Shown: one piece after another, positions 10,838 through 21,336 of the stretch
How positions within the stretch are numbered: position 1 is the stretch's first letter
Layout: each line of letters opens with the position of its first letter
Position numbers and translations under genes: made by a program
NCBI GenBank assembly: GCA_037974335.1
Contig: CM075760.1
Location: 43,652,103-43,716,102 of the forward strand
Length of the DNA stretch: 64,000 nucleotides
Origin: Prionace glauca
Taxonomy: Eukaryota > Chordata > Chondrichthyes > Carcharhiniformes > Carcharhinidae
Direction: 5' to 3'
Notes under the pieces: model-generated
Told to the model about the DNA's origin: nothing
Seen by the model: the letters and a program-made list of their open reading frames with translations, nothing else
Databases searched by the model: none

Positions 10838-11118
10838 TTTAAAGTTTATGTATTAGTGTCACAAGTAATCTTACATCAGCTCTGCAATGAAGTTACTGCG
10901 AAAATCCCCAAGTTGCCACATTTGTTTGGATACACAGAGGGAGAATTTAGCATGATCAATGTACCTAACAACACATCTTTCAGACTGTAGGAGGAAATCG
11001 GAGCACCTGGAGGAAACCTGTGCAGACATGGGGAGAATATGCAGGCTCTGCACAGACAGTGACCTAAGCTGGGAATTGAACCCAGGTCCTTGGTGCTGTA
11101 AGGCTGCAGTGCCACTCG
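10838..11118 (-). mobile_element. tRNA-derived SINE, minus strand
   Basis: Reverse strand shows box-B-like gggttcaattccca and the conserved body. It carries the alternative tail (aatgaagttactgcgaaaat), as at 13.79 and 62.1 kb. Inserted in the LINE around it. Confidence 0.75.
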
Positions 11119-11718
11119 GTCAGTATTGTCCTGTAATCTAAGGCTTCGCTCATCAGCATTTATGAAATCACCAATCTTTGTGTCACCTGCAAACTTACTT
11201 GGTATACCTCCGATATTCACATCCAAATTATTAACTTACACTACAAACAAGAAACGATGCAACTCCTATCCATGCAAAACACCGCTGGACACAGACATCT
11301 AGTCACAAAAATTGCATTTGACCATCCCCCTCTGACTCCTGTCACTTTTGGATGCACTTTGGCAAATTATCGAATGGGCTTTCACCTTCTTCATCAGTCG
11401 TCCATATGGAACCTTGTCAAAAGCCTTACTGAAGTCCATGTAGACTACGTCAACTGTATACAATGAGTCACCTCCTCAAAAATGCAATCAAATTTGTAAG
11501 ACCTGATCTCCCGTTGCCAAAACCATGCTGTCTATCCTTGATTAATTCTTATCTCCCCAAGTGGAGATTAACTCTGCCCCTCAGAATTTTTTCCAATAGT
11601 TTCCCGACTGCTGAAGTTAGACTTACTGGTCTGTTGTTTGCTGTTTTTTCCCCGTGTTCCTTCTTAACTAATGATACCACATTGGCTGTCCTCCAGTCCT
11701 GTGGCACCTCTCCTGCAG

Positions 11719-11933
11719 TGGAGATACCAGCGTTGGACTGGGGTAAACACAGTAAGAAGTCTCACAACACCAGGTTAAAGTCCAACACGTTTATTTGGTA
11801 GCAAAAGCCACTAGCTTTTATAGAACTCTCACTCCACCTGATGAAGGGACAGCACCCCGAAAGCTAGTGGCTTTTGCTATGAATAAACCTGTTGGAATTT
11901 AACCTGGTGTTGTGAGACTTCTTACTGTGTTTA
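11719..11933. mobile_element. Palindromic Penelope-type repeat with 12-bp target duplication
   Basis: Two inverted arms carrying the Penelope-like 3' end motif (aacctggtgttgtgagactt), flanked by exact cctctcctgcag at 11707-11718 and 11934-11945. Inserted into a LINE. Same architecture as 2576-2805 but with a different central sequence. Confidence 0.8.
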
Positions 11934-12118
11934 CCTCTCCTGCAGCCAGCTAATTATTGCCAGAGTCACTGCAATCTCCTTCCTTGCCTCCCACAGCAGG
12001 CTGGGGATCACCCCATCTTGGCCTGGGGATTTATACAATTTTAGGCCCGTTACAACCTCCTCCCCCTCAAATGTTAAGTTGTTGAAGTGAATGACAAAGC
12101 TGCTCCCTGATATCTATA

Positions 12119-12225
12119 TGACTCACCTGATGAAGGTGCAGTGCTCTGAAAGTCCATGATTCCAAATAAACCTGTTGGACTTTTTCTTGATGTTGTGAGA
12201 CTTCTTACTGTGTTTTCTATACCTA
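12119..12225 (+). mobile_element. Single-arm Penelope-type 3' end
   Basis: Contains cacctgatgaagg, ctgttggact and gttgtgagacttcttac in the order of the element end at 47.7-47.8 kb. Confidence 0.65.
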
Positions 12226-12379
12226 CATCATCCCTCCCCACAGTGAATACAAATACAAAGTATTAATTTAAAACCCCACAAATATCTCCCAGCTCCACGG
12301 ACAAATTACCACATTACTCCCTAGTGGATCTTATTCTTTGTCTGGTCACCTCCTGCCCTTCACAGAACACCTTTAAACA

Positions 12380-12972
12380 AACGTTACACAGAGAAGGAAG
12401 TTTTGGCCTGAAGCTCCTCGGCCAACTTCCGCATTCACACAATGGAGGAAATGTGATTGGCTGGAGGACCAGAGTTCTTTCGGTCCTCCAACTCTTTCTA
12501 TTGGTCAATACCTCAGCCTTACCGTCGTGGGGAAATGGGCGACCCGCGCACATGCGCAGGTTCCCCTCTCCCCGGAACATGCGCTGCTTCCCCTCTCTCT
12601 TGGACATGCGCTGTCCCGGGCCGGGGGGGAGGGGGCGACCACCGAGCGGCTTCTCGCTCTGGTCGGAGCCGCCAGCCGCTTGTCTGGAAACCTTGGCTCG
12701 AGGAGGGGGAGGGGAACAATGGGTGGGGGAGGGGAACAATGGGTGGGGGAGGGGAACAATGGGTGGGGGAGGGGAACAATGGGTGGGGGCGGGGCTCCCG
12801 GGTCCGCGAGGTGGAGTCTCTACCCCTCTGACCTTCACGCTGAGCTGCTGACCAATGGGAAACATTGGAGGACCGGAAGGACTCTGGTCCTCCAGCCAAC
12901 CACAGCCCGGGCTTTGTGTGAATGAAGATTGCGCTTCAGACAGACTCAAACTTCCTCCGGTCTCCCACATCT
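12380..12972. promoter_or_regulatory. Bidirectional GC-rich promoter of ZNF-2 and ZNF-3
   Basis: Homologous to 2956-3500 (shared ctggaggaccagag, ccgagcggcttctcgctctg, gccgcttgtctggaaacctt). Contains CCAAT/ATTGG boxes, three atgcgc NRF1-like cores (near 12552, 12588, 12606), Sp1-type GC boxes and, at 12972/12973, the donor CACATCT|GTGAGT for ZNF-3. The left edge (12385-12440) carries the reverse-strand first-exon homologue for ZNF-2. Confidence 0.7.
12701..12790. repeat. G-rich 20-bp tandem repeat in the promoter
   Basis: Unit gggtgggggaggggaacaat, three exact copies at 12721-12780 plus partial copies on both sides. G-runs could form a G-quadruplex. The homologous promoter at 3.24 kb has only one unit. 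Confidence 0.9.
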
Positions 12973-13039
12973 GTGAGTAAAACATCTTTCTGTTCTCCCC
13001 CTTTCCATTTCTTTTCTTATTCTGGGGGAAATTGTTGAC

Positions 13040-13785
13040 CTGCAGCGATTGATCACGCGAAATAGAAGCAGGAGTGGCCACCAGGCCCTTCAAGCATGTC
13101 TCGCCATTCAGTGCAATCATATCTAATCTATTTCGGCCTCAATTCCTTCACAGTGCCACTTCCCACAGCCCTCTATCCATCCATCTATTAAATATTTATC
13201 CGCCTCACTTTAAATACTTCTAATCATCCAGTCTCCATCACCCTTTGGGGCAGAGAATTCCAGAGATTCACCATCCTCTGCAAAAATAAATTTCTACGCA
13301 CCTCAGTTTTAAATGACCAACCCTTTATCTTGTAGCTTGTTTGTGATTCTTCCGCTCCTGAAAATATTTCACCATCTACCCTATCAAGCCCCCCCACAGG
13401 ATCTTATATATTTCAATAAACTCACCCCTTTGTCTTCTAAACTTCAAGGAATGCAAACCTAGACAATTTATTCTCTCTTGTCCTCTCATCCCAGGAATTA
13501 GGCTGGTGAATCTCCTTTGGACTACTGCCAATGTTACAATATTCTTGTTTAAGAAAGGGAATCAAAACTGTGTTCCAGTTTCGACACCCTGTGCAGTTGC
13601 CACAAAACCTCCCTGCTTTTAAATCCAACTCTTTGCAATAAAGATCAAAATTCTATTTTCCCTCTTACCTCTTGTGGGACCTGCCTGCTAGCTTTTTGTG
13701 ATTCATGCACAAGAATACCCAGATCCCTCTGTACTTCACTCATCTGCAACACCTCTCCTTTTTGATTCCTCCTACTGAAATAAAT
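13040..13785 (-). mobile_element. CR1-like LINE 3' part, minus strand
   Basis: Reverse strand of the LINE tail and C-terminal RT (agaagcaggagtggcc tail start; reverse of WNSLP near 13250). Continues at 14086-14447 after a SINE insertion. Lies in the ZNF-3 intron. Confidence 0.7.
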
Positions 13786-14085
13786 AGGTGGCATGGTGGT
13801 ACAGTGGTTAGCACTGCTGGCTCACAATGCCAGGGATCTGTGTTCGATTCCCAGCTTGGGTCACTGACTGGTTGGAGTTTGCATATTCTCCCCGTGTCTG
13901 CGTGGGTTTCCGCCGGGTGCTAAGGTTTCCTCCCACAATCTGAAAGATGTGCTGGTTAGATGCATTGGTCTAAACAGGCGCCGGACTGTGATGACTAGGA
14001 GAATTTCACAGTAATTTTATTGTGGCATTGATGTTACTTGTGACTAATAAACAAGTAACATTAATGATGCAGTGAAATTACTTTA
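13786..14085 (+). mobile_element. tRNA-derived SINE inserted in a LINE
   Basis: Head gtacagtggttagcactgct, box-B-like tgttcgattccca, and tail with gtgatgactaggagaatttc. Interrupts the minus-strand LINE. Confidence 0.8.
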
Positions 14086-14447
14086 ACTTTATGAGCTCAC
14101 ATTTCCCCATATTAAACTTAATTTGCCAGATTTTCATCACTCAATCTATCTATATCCTCACCACAACATGTTCTTCCACCTATCATCGTATCATTTGGAA
14201 ACATTGCATTCTGTTCCTCCCTCCCAGTCATTAATTAAATCATGAACAATTGCGAGCCAAGAACTGATCCTTGTCGTACTCCACTAGTTACATCTTTCCA
14301 CTCTGAAAATGACCCATTTATTCCAACTCTGTTTTCTTTGTGATGGCCAGTTTTTAATCCATACTAATACACTTCCACCAATTTCATGGGCCTTTACTTA
14401 ATGTACCAGCCTCTTATGCACCATCTTGTCAAAATCTTTTCGGAAAT
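14086..14447 (-). mobile_element. CR1-like LINE, continuation
   Basis: Continues the 13040-13785 element; the reverse strand reaches the FDKM/K..VH region near 14420. Confidence 0.65.
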
Positions 14448-14785
14448 CATAGAATCCCTAGAGTGCAGAAGGAAGCCATTTGGCCCATCTAGTCTGCACA
14501 GACTCTTGAATACAGCATCTTTCCCAGGTCCTATCCCATAACCCCACATTTTTACTCCACTAATCCCCCTAATCTATATCTATTGGGACACAAAGGGGCA
14601 ATTTAACATGGCGAATCTGCTTAACCCACAAATCTTTGGATTTGGGAGGAAATCGAAGCACCTGGAGGAAACCCACACAGAGAACATGCAGACTCCACAT
14701 AGGCAGTGACCCAAGACTGGAATTGAACCCGGGTCCCTGGTGCAGTGAGGCAGCAGTGCTAACCACAGTGCCACCATGCTGACCT
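14448..14785 (-). mobile_element. tRNA-derived SINE, minus strand
   Basis: Complete in reverse, from the tail (gtgcagaaggaagccattt) to the tRNA head (gcagtgctaaccacagtgcc). Confidence 0.8.
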
Positions 14786-14956
14786 TGTGCCACTCTTACT
14801 ATTGACTTACTCCTGTTCCTGATGTTCAAAAGGCATTGCATCACCAGCTTTTGAAGGGCCCAACCAGCGATGCCCACATCCATAAAAGAACGAAAAAAAG
14901 AGAATTGTCTGTTCTGAATTTCACCCTGGTACTGATTTTGTAAACTCCTTTCACAG

Positions 14957-15326
14957 GGTATTAGAAGTTGAGAATCTACAGTCAAAAATCTCAAATCAAA
15001 CGCCACGTCAAGATCTGACATCAAGATCACTGAATTCATCAGGAGCTGATAATCACCACTTTTGGAATCTAGAAGGAGAATTGTCTGTTTCTTCTGTTTG
15101 CCCCAAAAGGGTTGAAACATCAGTGTGATTGGAAAAGCACCGAGATACACACACACATCCAAGTGATAGTGTTCCAGTGCACTGATTGTGGAAAGAGCTT
15201 TAACTTGTTGCACAGCCTGGAGAAAACTTTGCACCATTTAGAACAGGGAGACCGTGCACGTGACGTGTGTGTGGACAAGTCTTCAACTAATCGTTATACT
15301 CTGAGAGTCAAAAAGACACCAACACC
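14957..15326 (+). other. 5' part of ZNF-3 last exon with out-of-frame finger
   Basis: Follows an acceptor (ctcctttcacag). Contains the conserved upstream finger (VFQCTDCGKSFNLLHSLE) in a frame that runs into the main coding sequence out of phase. Confidence 0.55.
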
Positions 15327-16169
15327 ATGGAGAAACCGTGGCAATGTGAGGACTGTGGGAAGAAATGGCAGTTCCCATCTGAGCTGGAAATTCATCGACG
15401 CGTTCACACTGGAGAGAGGCCGTTTACCTGCTTAGACTGTGGGAAGGAATTTGCTCATTCATGCAACCTGCAGACACATCAGCGAGTTCACACCGGGGAG
15501 AGGCCATTCACCTGTTCTGACTGTGGAAAGGGATTCACTCATTTAACCCACCTCCACACACACAAGCGAGTTCACACTGGGGAGAAACCGTTCTCCTGCT
15601 CTCAGTGCGGGAAAGGATTCTCTCAGTTATCCCACCTTCTGAGGCACCAGCGAGTTCATACCAGGGAGAGGCCCTTCTCCTGTAAGGAGTGTGGAAAAAC
15701 ATTCACTACTTCATGGAACCTGCTGACACACCAACGAATTCACACTGGGGAGAAGCCATTCACCTGCTGTGCATGTGGGAAAGGGTTCAGTCGGTTGTGC
15801 AGCCTGCAGACACACCAACGAGTTCACACCGGGGAAAAACCATTCACCTGCTCTGAGTGTGAGAAGGGATTCGCACAGTTATCCCACCTACTGTCACACC
15901 AGCGAGTTCACACCGGGGAGAGGCCGTTCATCTGCAGCATGTGTGGGAAGGGATTCAGTGAATCATTCACCCTGTTAATACACCAGCGAGTTCACAAGGA
16001 CGAGAGGCCATTCACCTGCTCAGAGTGTGGGATGGGATTCACTAAATCATCCAACCTGCTGACACACCAACATGTTCACACAGGGGAGAAGCCTTTCCCC
16101 TGCTCAGTGTGTGGGAAGGGATACACTCAGTTATCCAGCCTGCGGAGACACCAGAAAGGTCACAAGTGA
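15327..16169 (+). CDS. C2H2 zinc-finger protein ZNF-3
   Basis: Complete frame of 280 residues, from [10 protein letters not shown] to HQKGHK, with ten C2H2 fingers, all with both cysteines and both histidines. Linkers are TGE(R/K)PF except HTRERPF after finger 4 and HKDERPF after finger 8. Same length as ZNF-2 but different helix residues, so probably different DNA targets. No repressor domain is seen in this exon. First exon ends at 12972 in the divergent promoter; the roughly 2-kb intron carries a LINE and two SINEs. Likely nuclear transcription regulator; target not inferable. Confidence 0.88.
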   Translation: MEKPWQCEDCGKKWQFPSELEIHRRVHTGERPFTCLDCGKEFAHSCNLQTHQRVHTGERPFTCSDCGKGFTHLTHLHTHKRVHTGEKPFSCSQCGKGFSQLSHLLRHQRVHTRERPFSCKECGKTFTTSWNLLTHQRIHTGEKPFTCCACGKGFSRLCSLQTHQRVHTGEKPFTCSECEKGFAQLSHLLSHQRVHTGERPFICSMCGKGFSESFTLLIHQRVHKDERPFTCSECGMGFTKSSNLLTHQHVHTGEKPFPCSVCGKGYTQLSSLRRHQKGHK

Positions 16170-16350
16170 TGATGGATTTTGCTGCTCCTGCTGCTGTTAA
16201 TCACATCCTCCTCTGAACCAGGTTCATTCTGATTGTTGGAGGAGTCCGAAGGTTCTTTCTGCTGGACTGGCCAGTCTCACAATTTTACGTCCTGTTGGTT
16301 TTTTTAGAATTGTTGTAAGTATCTACTTTCATGTTTTATTTGCATCATAG

Positions 16351-16356
16351 AATAAA
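16351..16356 (+). other. Poly(A) signal of ZNF-3
   Basis: AATAAA about 180 bp after the stop codon, in ordinary 3' UTR sequence. Confidence 0.65.
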
Positions 16357-16609
16357 ATGTGATTGGAATGAAAAAGATATTTGTTCAAAACTGTTTGGAA
16401 CTCCCAAAATCATGCTAGGTTGCCAAGGGGATGGACTGTGGTCATTTAAATGTTCTTCTGTTTAATTTCTCTGGCTGTTTCTCACAGAAGGAAATTGTGA
16501 AGCTACAGATCTATGTTAGCTGTGATGAACTGGTACACTACATTAAAAGATATGATCTAGGCAATAAACGGCTGTTTTTAATGAATGCAGTGCTACTGGA
16601 ATTCCAGTG

Positions 16610-16900
16610 GCAAATGTATTGCCACCGGAATTGTAATCCAGGGACCCAGGTTAATGCACAGAGTTCATGGGTTAAATCTCACCACAGTAGATCAGAGAGT
16701 AAGAATCTGGAACTAAAACTCTAATGGTGACTGTGAAACCATTGTCAGTTTTCGGAAAAACCCACCTGGTTTACTGATGTCCTTTAGGGAAGGAAATCTA
16801 CCGTTCTTACCTGGTCTAGCCTACATGTGATTCCAGACACCCCCAGCAATGTGGGCTCTTAAGTATCCTCTGAAATGGCCAAGCAAGGTATTCCATTGTA
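16610..16900 (+). mobile_element. SINE-like repeat (second family)
   Basis: Contains gtaatccagggacccaggtt, gaaaccattgtcagtt, tttagggaaggaaatctacc and cctacatgtgattccagac, in the order of a common fish/shark SINE. A partial copy sits at 58227-58330. Confidence 0.7.
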
Positions 16901-17029
16901 TCTGATTGCTAGAAAGATTCTCATGAATGAAATCATGAGAATCTCTGTACAAAACATCATAAAATAGCAAGCAATAGTCAGAGCTGAATGATCTCACCAT
17001 CAATTGAACAGATCTAAGCTCTGCAGTCC

Positions 17030-17640
17030 TGCCAGTAATATTTGTGCTGTACAAGTACCAGACAATGAGCATTTCCATCACAAGAGAATTGAACCATCGC
17101 CCTTTGACGTTCAATGACGTTGCCATTACTGAATTCCCTAACTATCAACAGGCTGGAGATTGATAGAAACTGAACTGAATCAGCTAAATAAACACGGTGG
17201 CTGTAAGAGCATGTTGGAGGCTGGGAATCCTGCAGCCAATAAGTCACCTCTTGTCTCTGAGAGCCTGCCCATCATTTACAAGTCAGGAAGGTGATGGAAT
17301 GCTCTCCACTTGCTTGGGTGAGTGCAACTCCAACAACAACAGTATGAACCATGGCATCATCAGACACCCCAGTGAGGGTGGCAACTGTGCTCAATGTAGT
17401 GCAATTGATGTATCACTGTCTGACCCTTTAGGTATTAATTCTCTAACCCAAAACAGACTACATATTGACTGCACTAATTCTTTAACTCGAGAAGCTCACC
17501 AACATCCAGGACAAAGTAACTCGCTTGATCGGCTCCCCACTCTCAAACATTCTCTTCCTCCACCACCTATGCACAGGGGCAGCAGTATTACCATCTAGAA
17601 AATGCACTGCAGGAACTCACTGAGGCACCTCAGCATCTTC
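17030..17640 (+). mobile_element. Non-CR1 LINE, C-terminal RT fragment
   Basis: Decayed plus-strand frame resembles a non-LTR RT C-terminus (LTFN..I; R.GILQ; PLAW; QDK..RLI.SPL). About 150 bp of foreign sequence interrupts it near 17340-17490. Family not assigned. Confidence 0.55.
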
Positions 17641-17679
17641 CAAACATATGACGTTGAAATTTAAATCAGAAAATGTATC

Positions 17680-17885
17680 AAAGAGTGATTTATAAATTTC
17701 TATTGAGGGTTAGTCTGCAAGTTTTATTGTGATAAATAATAAAATATGTTTTAATTCCATCATGTTACTCACAAGTAGAACATTTTACTTCGATATTTCT
17801 TGAATCATGCTCATTTCTAAAGCATCTGGCTATTGTGTCCAGAATCCCCATGTCGAGTTACTTATTATAAGCTGAACAAATGAAA
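17680..17885 (-). pseudogene. Decayed downstream flank of a lost V segment
   Basis: Homologous to 52010-52210, the region just beyond the recombination signal of the V segment at 52.2-52.5 kb (shared gttttaattccatcat, agaacatttt, ccccatgtcgagt). The nonamer position is degraded (cttattata) and no V exon adjoins it. Confidence 0.6.
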
Positions 17886-18439
17886 GCACTTCGACAAGTT
17901 AAATGCGTACATTACAGAATTTCTACAACAATTTGTCAGGGAGGCAGGAAAGCAGGGCACAGACTGTTCTGGATTAAATATTATGTAATAAAACATGGGT
18001 CATGAGTAATGTTATTGTTAAAAAAAATGGGAAGAGTCGTAGTCTGATTGCGGCATAAGAGGAGGTCGAGTGAGAAATTCTGTAATTCTCAGAGACCATG
18101 TCTAAGTTTGAAAGAGATGTGATTAAGTCTGAAACTGCGGTCTAAACTTTCATTGTTGCCAATTATGCAGGCACAAAGAGCGAGTTTGATGATGTAAATC
18201 AGGAAACTAAATTAAGAAGCATGGGTATTGTTAAGGAATAGAAAATATTTTTTTAAAAAATCACAATTCTAAATGAGCATACATTAACAGATGTATAAGA
18301 CGCCATTGGATACTTTATACTGCTATGGGTAATAAGAAACTATCAGCACACTAATGGTTTGAAGGAAGGTGATTGCAATTTTCATAAACCAAGTAGCCTG
18401 AGGCCTCATTGAAAATGGGAAAAAAATATTTCAGGGCAT
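17886..18439. other. No feature recognised
   Basis: AT-rich sequence with short A runs. No coding frame, RNA or repeat I recognise. Confidence 0.5.
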
Positions 18440-18850
18440 GGGAAGAAATTATCATTACCTGACCCAAGGCAGTAAGACATCTCTACTTTTGAACTCAAAT
18501 TCCCTTTCACAGAAGACGAATGTATTATTTGCCTTCCTAATTGCTTAGTGCGCCTGCCTCTCCACTTTCATTAACTGGTGTACAATGACACACAGAACCC
18601 TCTGTACATTCACTCTTCCCAATATATCAGCATTTAGATAATGTACTCGATTTATGTTTTCCTTCACATTAAGCCGTGTTGTGCTGCACTTGTCACGTGT
18701 TTTCTCCGTTACTTAATTTGTCTCTATCATTTTGTAGCCTCTTTGCATCAACCTCCCATCTCACAATTACACCCAGTCGTCAGCAAACTTGGAAATTTAC
18801 TTATGATTCCACCATCCAGGCCACACTCTGTGGAGAGACAAACAGATGTA
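18440..18850 (-). mobile_element. CR1-like LINE fragment, minus strand
   Basis: Reverse strand carries the LINE segment seen at 13.6-14.2 kb (order: ttgccttcctaattgctt, gcgcctgcc, agcaaacttggaaattta). Strongly decayed. Confidence 0.55.
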
Positions 18851-19053
18851 ACATTGCAGGTCTCTAAACATTCATCAATCTCGTTCCTGAAGAAAAGTTA
18901 CTGAAGGCACTGTGTGACTGGAATTTAGCCAATTTCGCTGCTTTGGATTACTTATGCACCAAGAACAGATTTTTGAAGAAATGCAAATCTATGATGGAAA
19001 CATTCAATATGCTGCTGCTCTTCTTAAAGACAAGGTAACACAGGAAACCTCGG

Positions 19054-19375
19054 TTGCAAGGTGGCAAAGTGGTTAGCACTGCTGCCTACAGTGCTGGGGA
19101 CCTGGGTTCGATTCCTGGCTTGGGTCACTGCCTACATAGTGTTTGCACATTCTCCCTGTGTCTCTGTGGGTTTCCTCCAGGTGCTTCAGTTTCCTCCCAC
19201 AATCCAAAGACTTGCAGGTTAGGTGGATTGGCCGTGCTAAATTGCCCCTTAGTGTCAGGGGAGCGAACTAGGGTAAATGCATGGGGTTACGAGGAGAAGA
19301 GCTCGGGTGGGATTGTGGTCGGTGCATACTTGTTGGGCCAAATGGCCTCCTTCCGCAGTCTGACTGTATGAGATC
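19054..19375 (+). mobile_element. tRNA-derived SINE, full length
   Basis: Head aagtggttagcactgctgcc, box-B-like gggttcgattcct, tail gttgggccaaatggcctcct. 19376-20123 has no recognised feature. Confidence 0.8.
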
Positions 19376-20123
19376 TGGTGGAAAGAATTATAAATCAGAA
19401 GTTTCTCATTCATGGCTAGAGAATTAGAATGCGGGTGGCAAATTCAGCATCAAATCAGCCTGCAGATTAAAACGTGGACTTCACTCTTTCTGCTGAGCAG
19501 TTAATTCCCACAAACTCAGATCTGGATGTTCAGATTAGCTCCAGGAGAGATGTTTCTGATCAGCTGTTAACTCCCATCAAGTTGGGTCTGAATATTCAGA
19601 TCAGCTCCAGGGGAGATGTGCCAGACCCACTGATGTCACTCTGGATGTAGGTGATATCACAGAGGCACCTGGAGACCTCTGTGGGGTGTACACATCATCA
19701 TAACCAGATAGACTGAACTGCATGGTCTGTTCTCCAGATACTACAGTTTCAGGTGATGATGGACAAGCCAGAGAAAACTCTGGCTGGAGAAGATGAAGCT
19801 GAAGGAATTGCAATTGTCCTCAAACCGGAAGTACCCTTTCCCATTGAGAAATATTTATAAAATTACCAATGTGGCACGTATTCAAACAAACTGACCCGAG
19901 AGACCTTGAGACAAGTTCTGCTCAAGGAAAAACCAGTGCGCAAAACAAAGATGTGGAAATGGAATGAACCTGACCAAAGATAATCAGAATGTAATTAATT
20001 GAAGGGGATCTGCTGCATTAATTGAATAAATTAGAAACAATGCATGAGTGGTTATCTTTACGTGTACAAACTTCGTGGACATAGTCTGAACTGTGATCAA
20101 AAATGTCCAGTGTCAGATAGACT

Positions 20124-20385
20124 CGAAGGATGTGTAGGTTAGGTGGATTGACCTTGCAAAGTTTCCCCTTAGTATCCCAAGATATATAGATTTGATGAGT
20201 TTGCCATGGGAAATGTATGGGATTGTGGGGATAGGGTGAAAGAGAGGGCCTGAGTAAGATACTCTATAAGAGAGTTAACACAGACTCGAAAGAGAGGGCC
20301 TGAGTAAGATACTCTATAAGAGAGTCAACAAAGACTCGATGGGCTGAATGGCCTCTTCTGCATTACAAGGATTCTATGAATCATT
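20124..20385 (+). mobile_element. SINE 3' half with internal tandem duplication
   Basis: Only the body and tail of the tRNA-derived SINE. A roughly 50-bp segment (gaaagagagggcctgagtaa...) occurs twice in tandem at about 20239-20338, separated by two mismatches. Confidence 0.7.
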
Positions 20386-20633
20386 GCTGAAAATCTTTCA
20401 AAACTGTGAGCATGAGCTCCGGTTCAGATTAACGCATAACTATTCCACACATGGTCAAACATTATTGAAACAAACATGTCTCAGGGTTAAGGAGAATGGA
20501 ACATTCACACTTTGGGATTTGTATTTCACCAAGAACAATAGGACAAATAGAACAGAAATCAAAATGCATAAAATTTGAAGCTTCATGGAATGTCGAGAAA
20601 CTGTTCTATTTCTGTGATTCAAATTTGTCCCGA

Positions 20634-20910
20634 ATGAAGGTCAAAACTGACCGGCCTATAATTCCCTGCCTTTTGCCTGGCACCCTTCTTAAACAACGGC
20701 GTAACATTAGCCGTTTTCCAATATTCCGGCACTTCCCCGGAATCCAGCGACGTCTGGAAAATAACCACCAAGGCATCCACTATCACCTCCGCCATTTCTT
20801 TCAGAACCCTCGGATGCATTCCATCCGGTCCTGGGGACTTGTCCACAATCAGCCCCTCCAGTCTGTCGAGCACCACCTCTCTAGTAACAGTAATGTCATT
20901 AAGACCTTGG
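20634..20910 (-). mobile_element. CR1-type LINE RT fragment, minus strand
   Basis: Reverse strand encodes DRLEGLIVDKSPGPDGMHPR to NYRPVS, nearly identical to the LINE at 5-6.9 kb. Truncated at both ends. Confidence 0.8.
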
Positions 20911-20995
20911 AGTGTCCGGTTCAGGATTGGGCCGGTTCAGGCTCGATGGGCCGAATGGCCTCCTTGTGCACTGTAGGGATTCTCTGATTCTGCAG
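20911..20995 (+). mobile_element. SINE tail scrap
   Basis: Contains caggctcgatgggccgaatg and gcactgtagggattct. Confidence 0.6.
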
Positions 20996-21267
20996 GGATT
21001 TTAAACATATCGGCCATGATTGAATGGTGGAATGGACACGAATGGGCCGAATGGCTTAATTATGCTGATATCTCTTATGGCCCTGTCAGTGAAGCTGATT
21101 CTTCCCTCTCACCACACACTGTACCCACTCAGTCACTGAGTCTCAGATATATAATAGTGAAGGTCAAAGAGCTTCAGCTGATCACTGAAACTCATTGACA
21201 CCTTATCTCAATCTATGACGGGTAGATTGTAAATTGTTGATTGGACCGGAAGTTTGAGATCAGAAAG

Positions 21268-21275
21268 TGACGTTA
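21268..21275 (+). promoter_or_regulatory. CRE-like element before V segment 21.6 kb
   Basis: TGACGTTA, 69 bp before the presumed leader ATG. Confidence 0.4.
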
Positions 21276-21336
21276 AAAACAGATTCTGTTCCGGCAGTTT
21301 TAAAGGTTAGTCACAGCCCCGGGCTCTGCAGCCGCC

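Larger units (their letters stand above)
11119..12345 (-). mobile_element. CR1-like LINE, reverse strand, broken
   Basis: The reverse strand encodes RT pieces: FDKVPYGRLMKKVK near 11380-11430, then IPSKFAGDTKIG near 11160-11210, the decayed catalytic box. It is interrupted by the palindromic repeat at 11719-11933 and a Penelope-type end at 12119-12225. Old, with many frameshifts. It fills the ZNF-2 intron. Confidence 0.75.

Noticed and set aside
12314-13120. 268-codon minus-strand frame over the GC-rich promoter
   Set aside because: Open because of high GC and G-rich repeats; no domain, and the paralogous promoter does not preserve the frame.
14569-15237. 222-codon minus-strand frame
   Set aside because: Runs through a SINE and the antisense of the ZNF-3 last exon; no recognisable protein.
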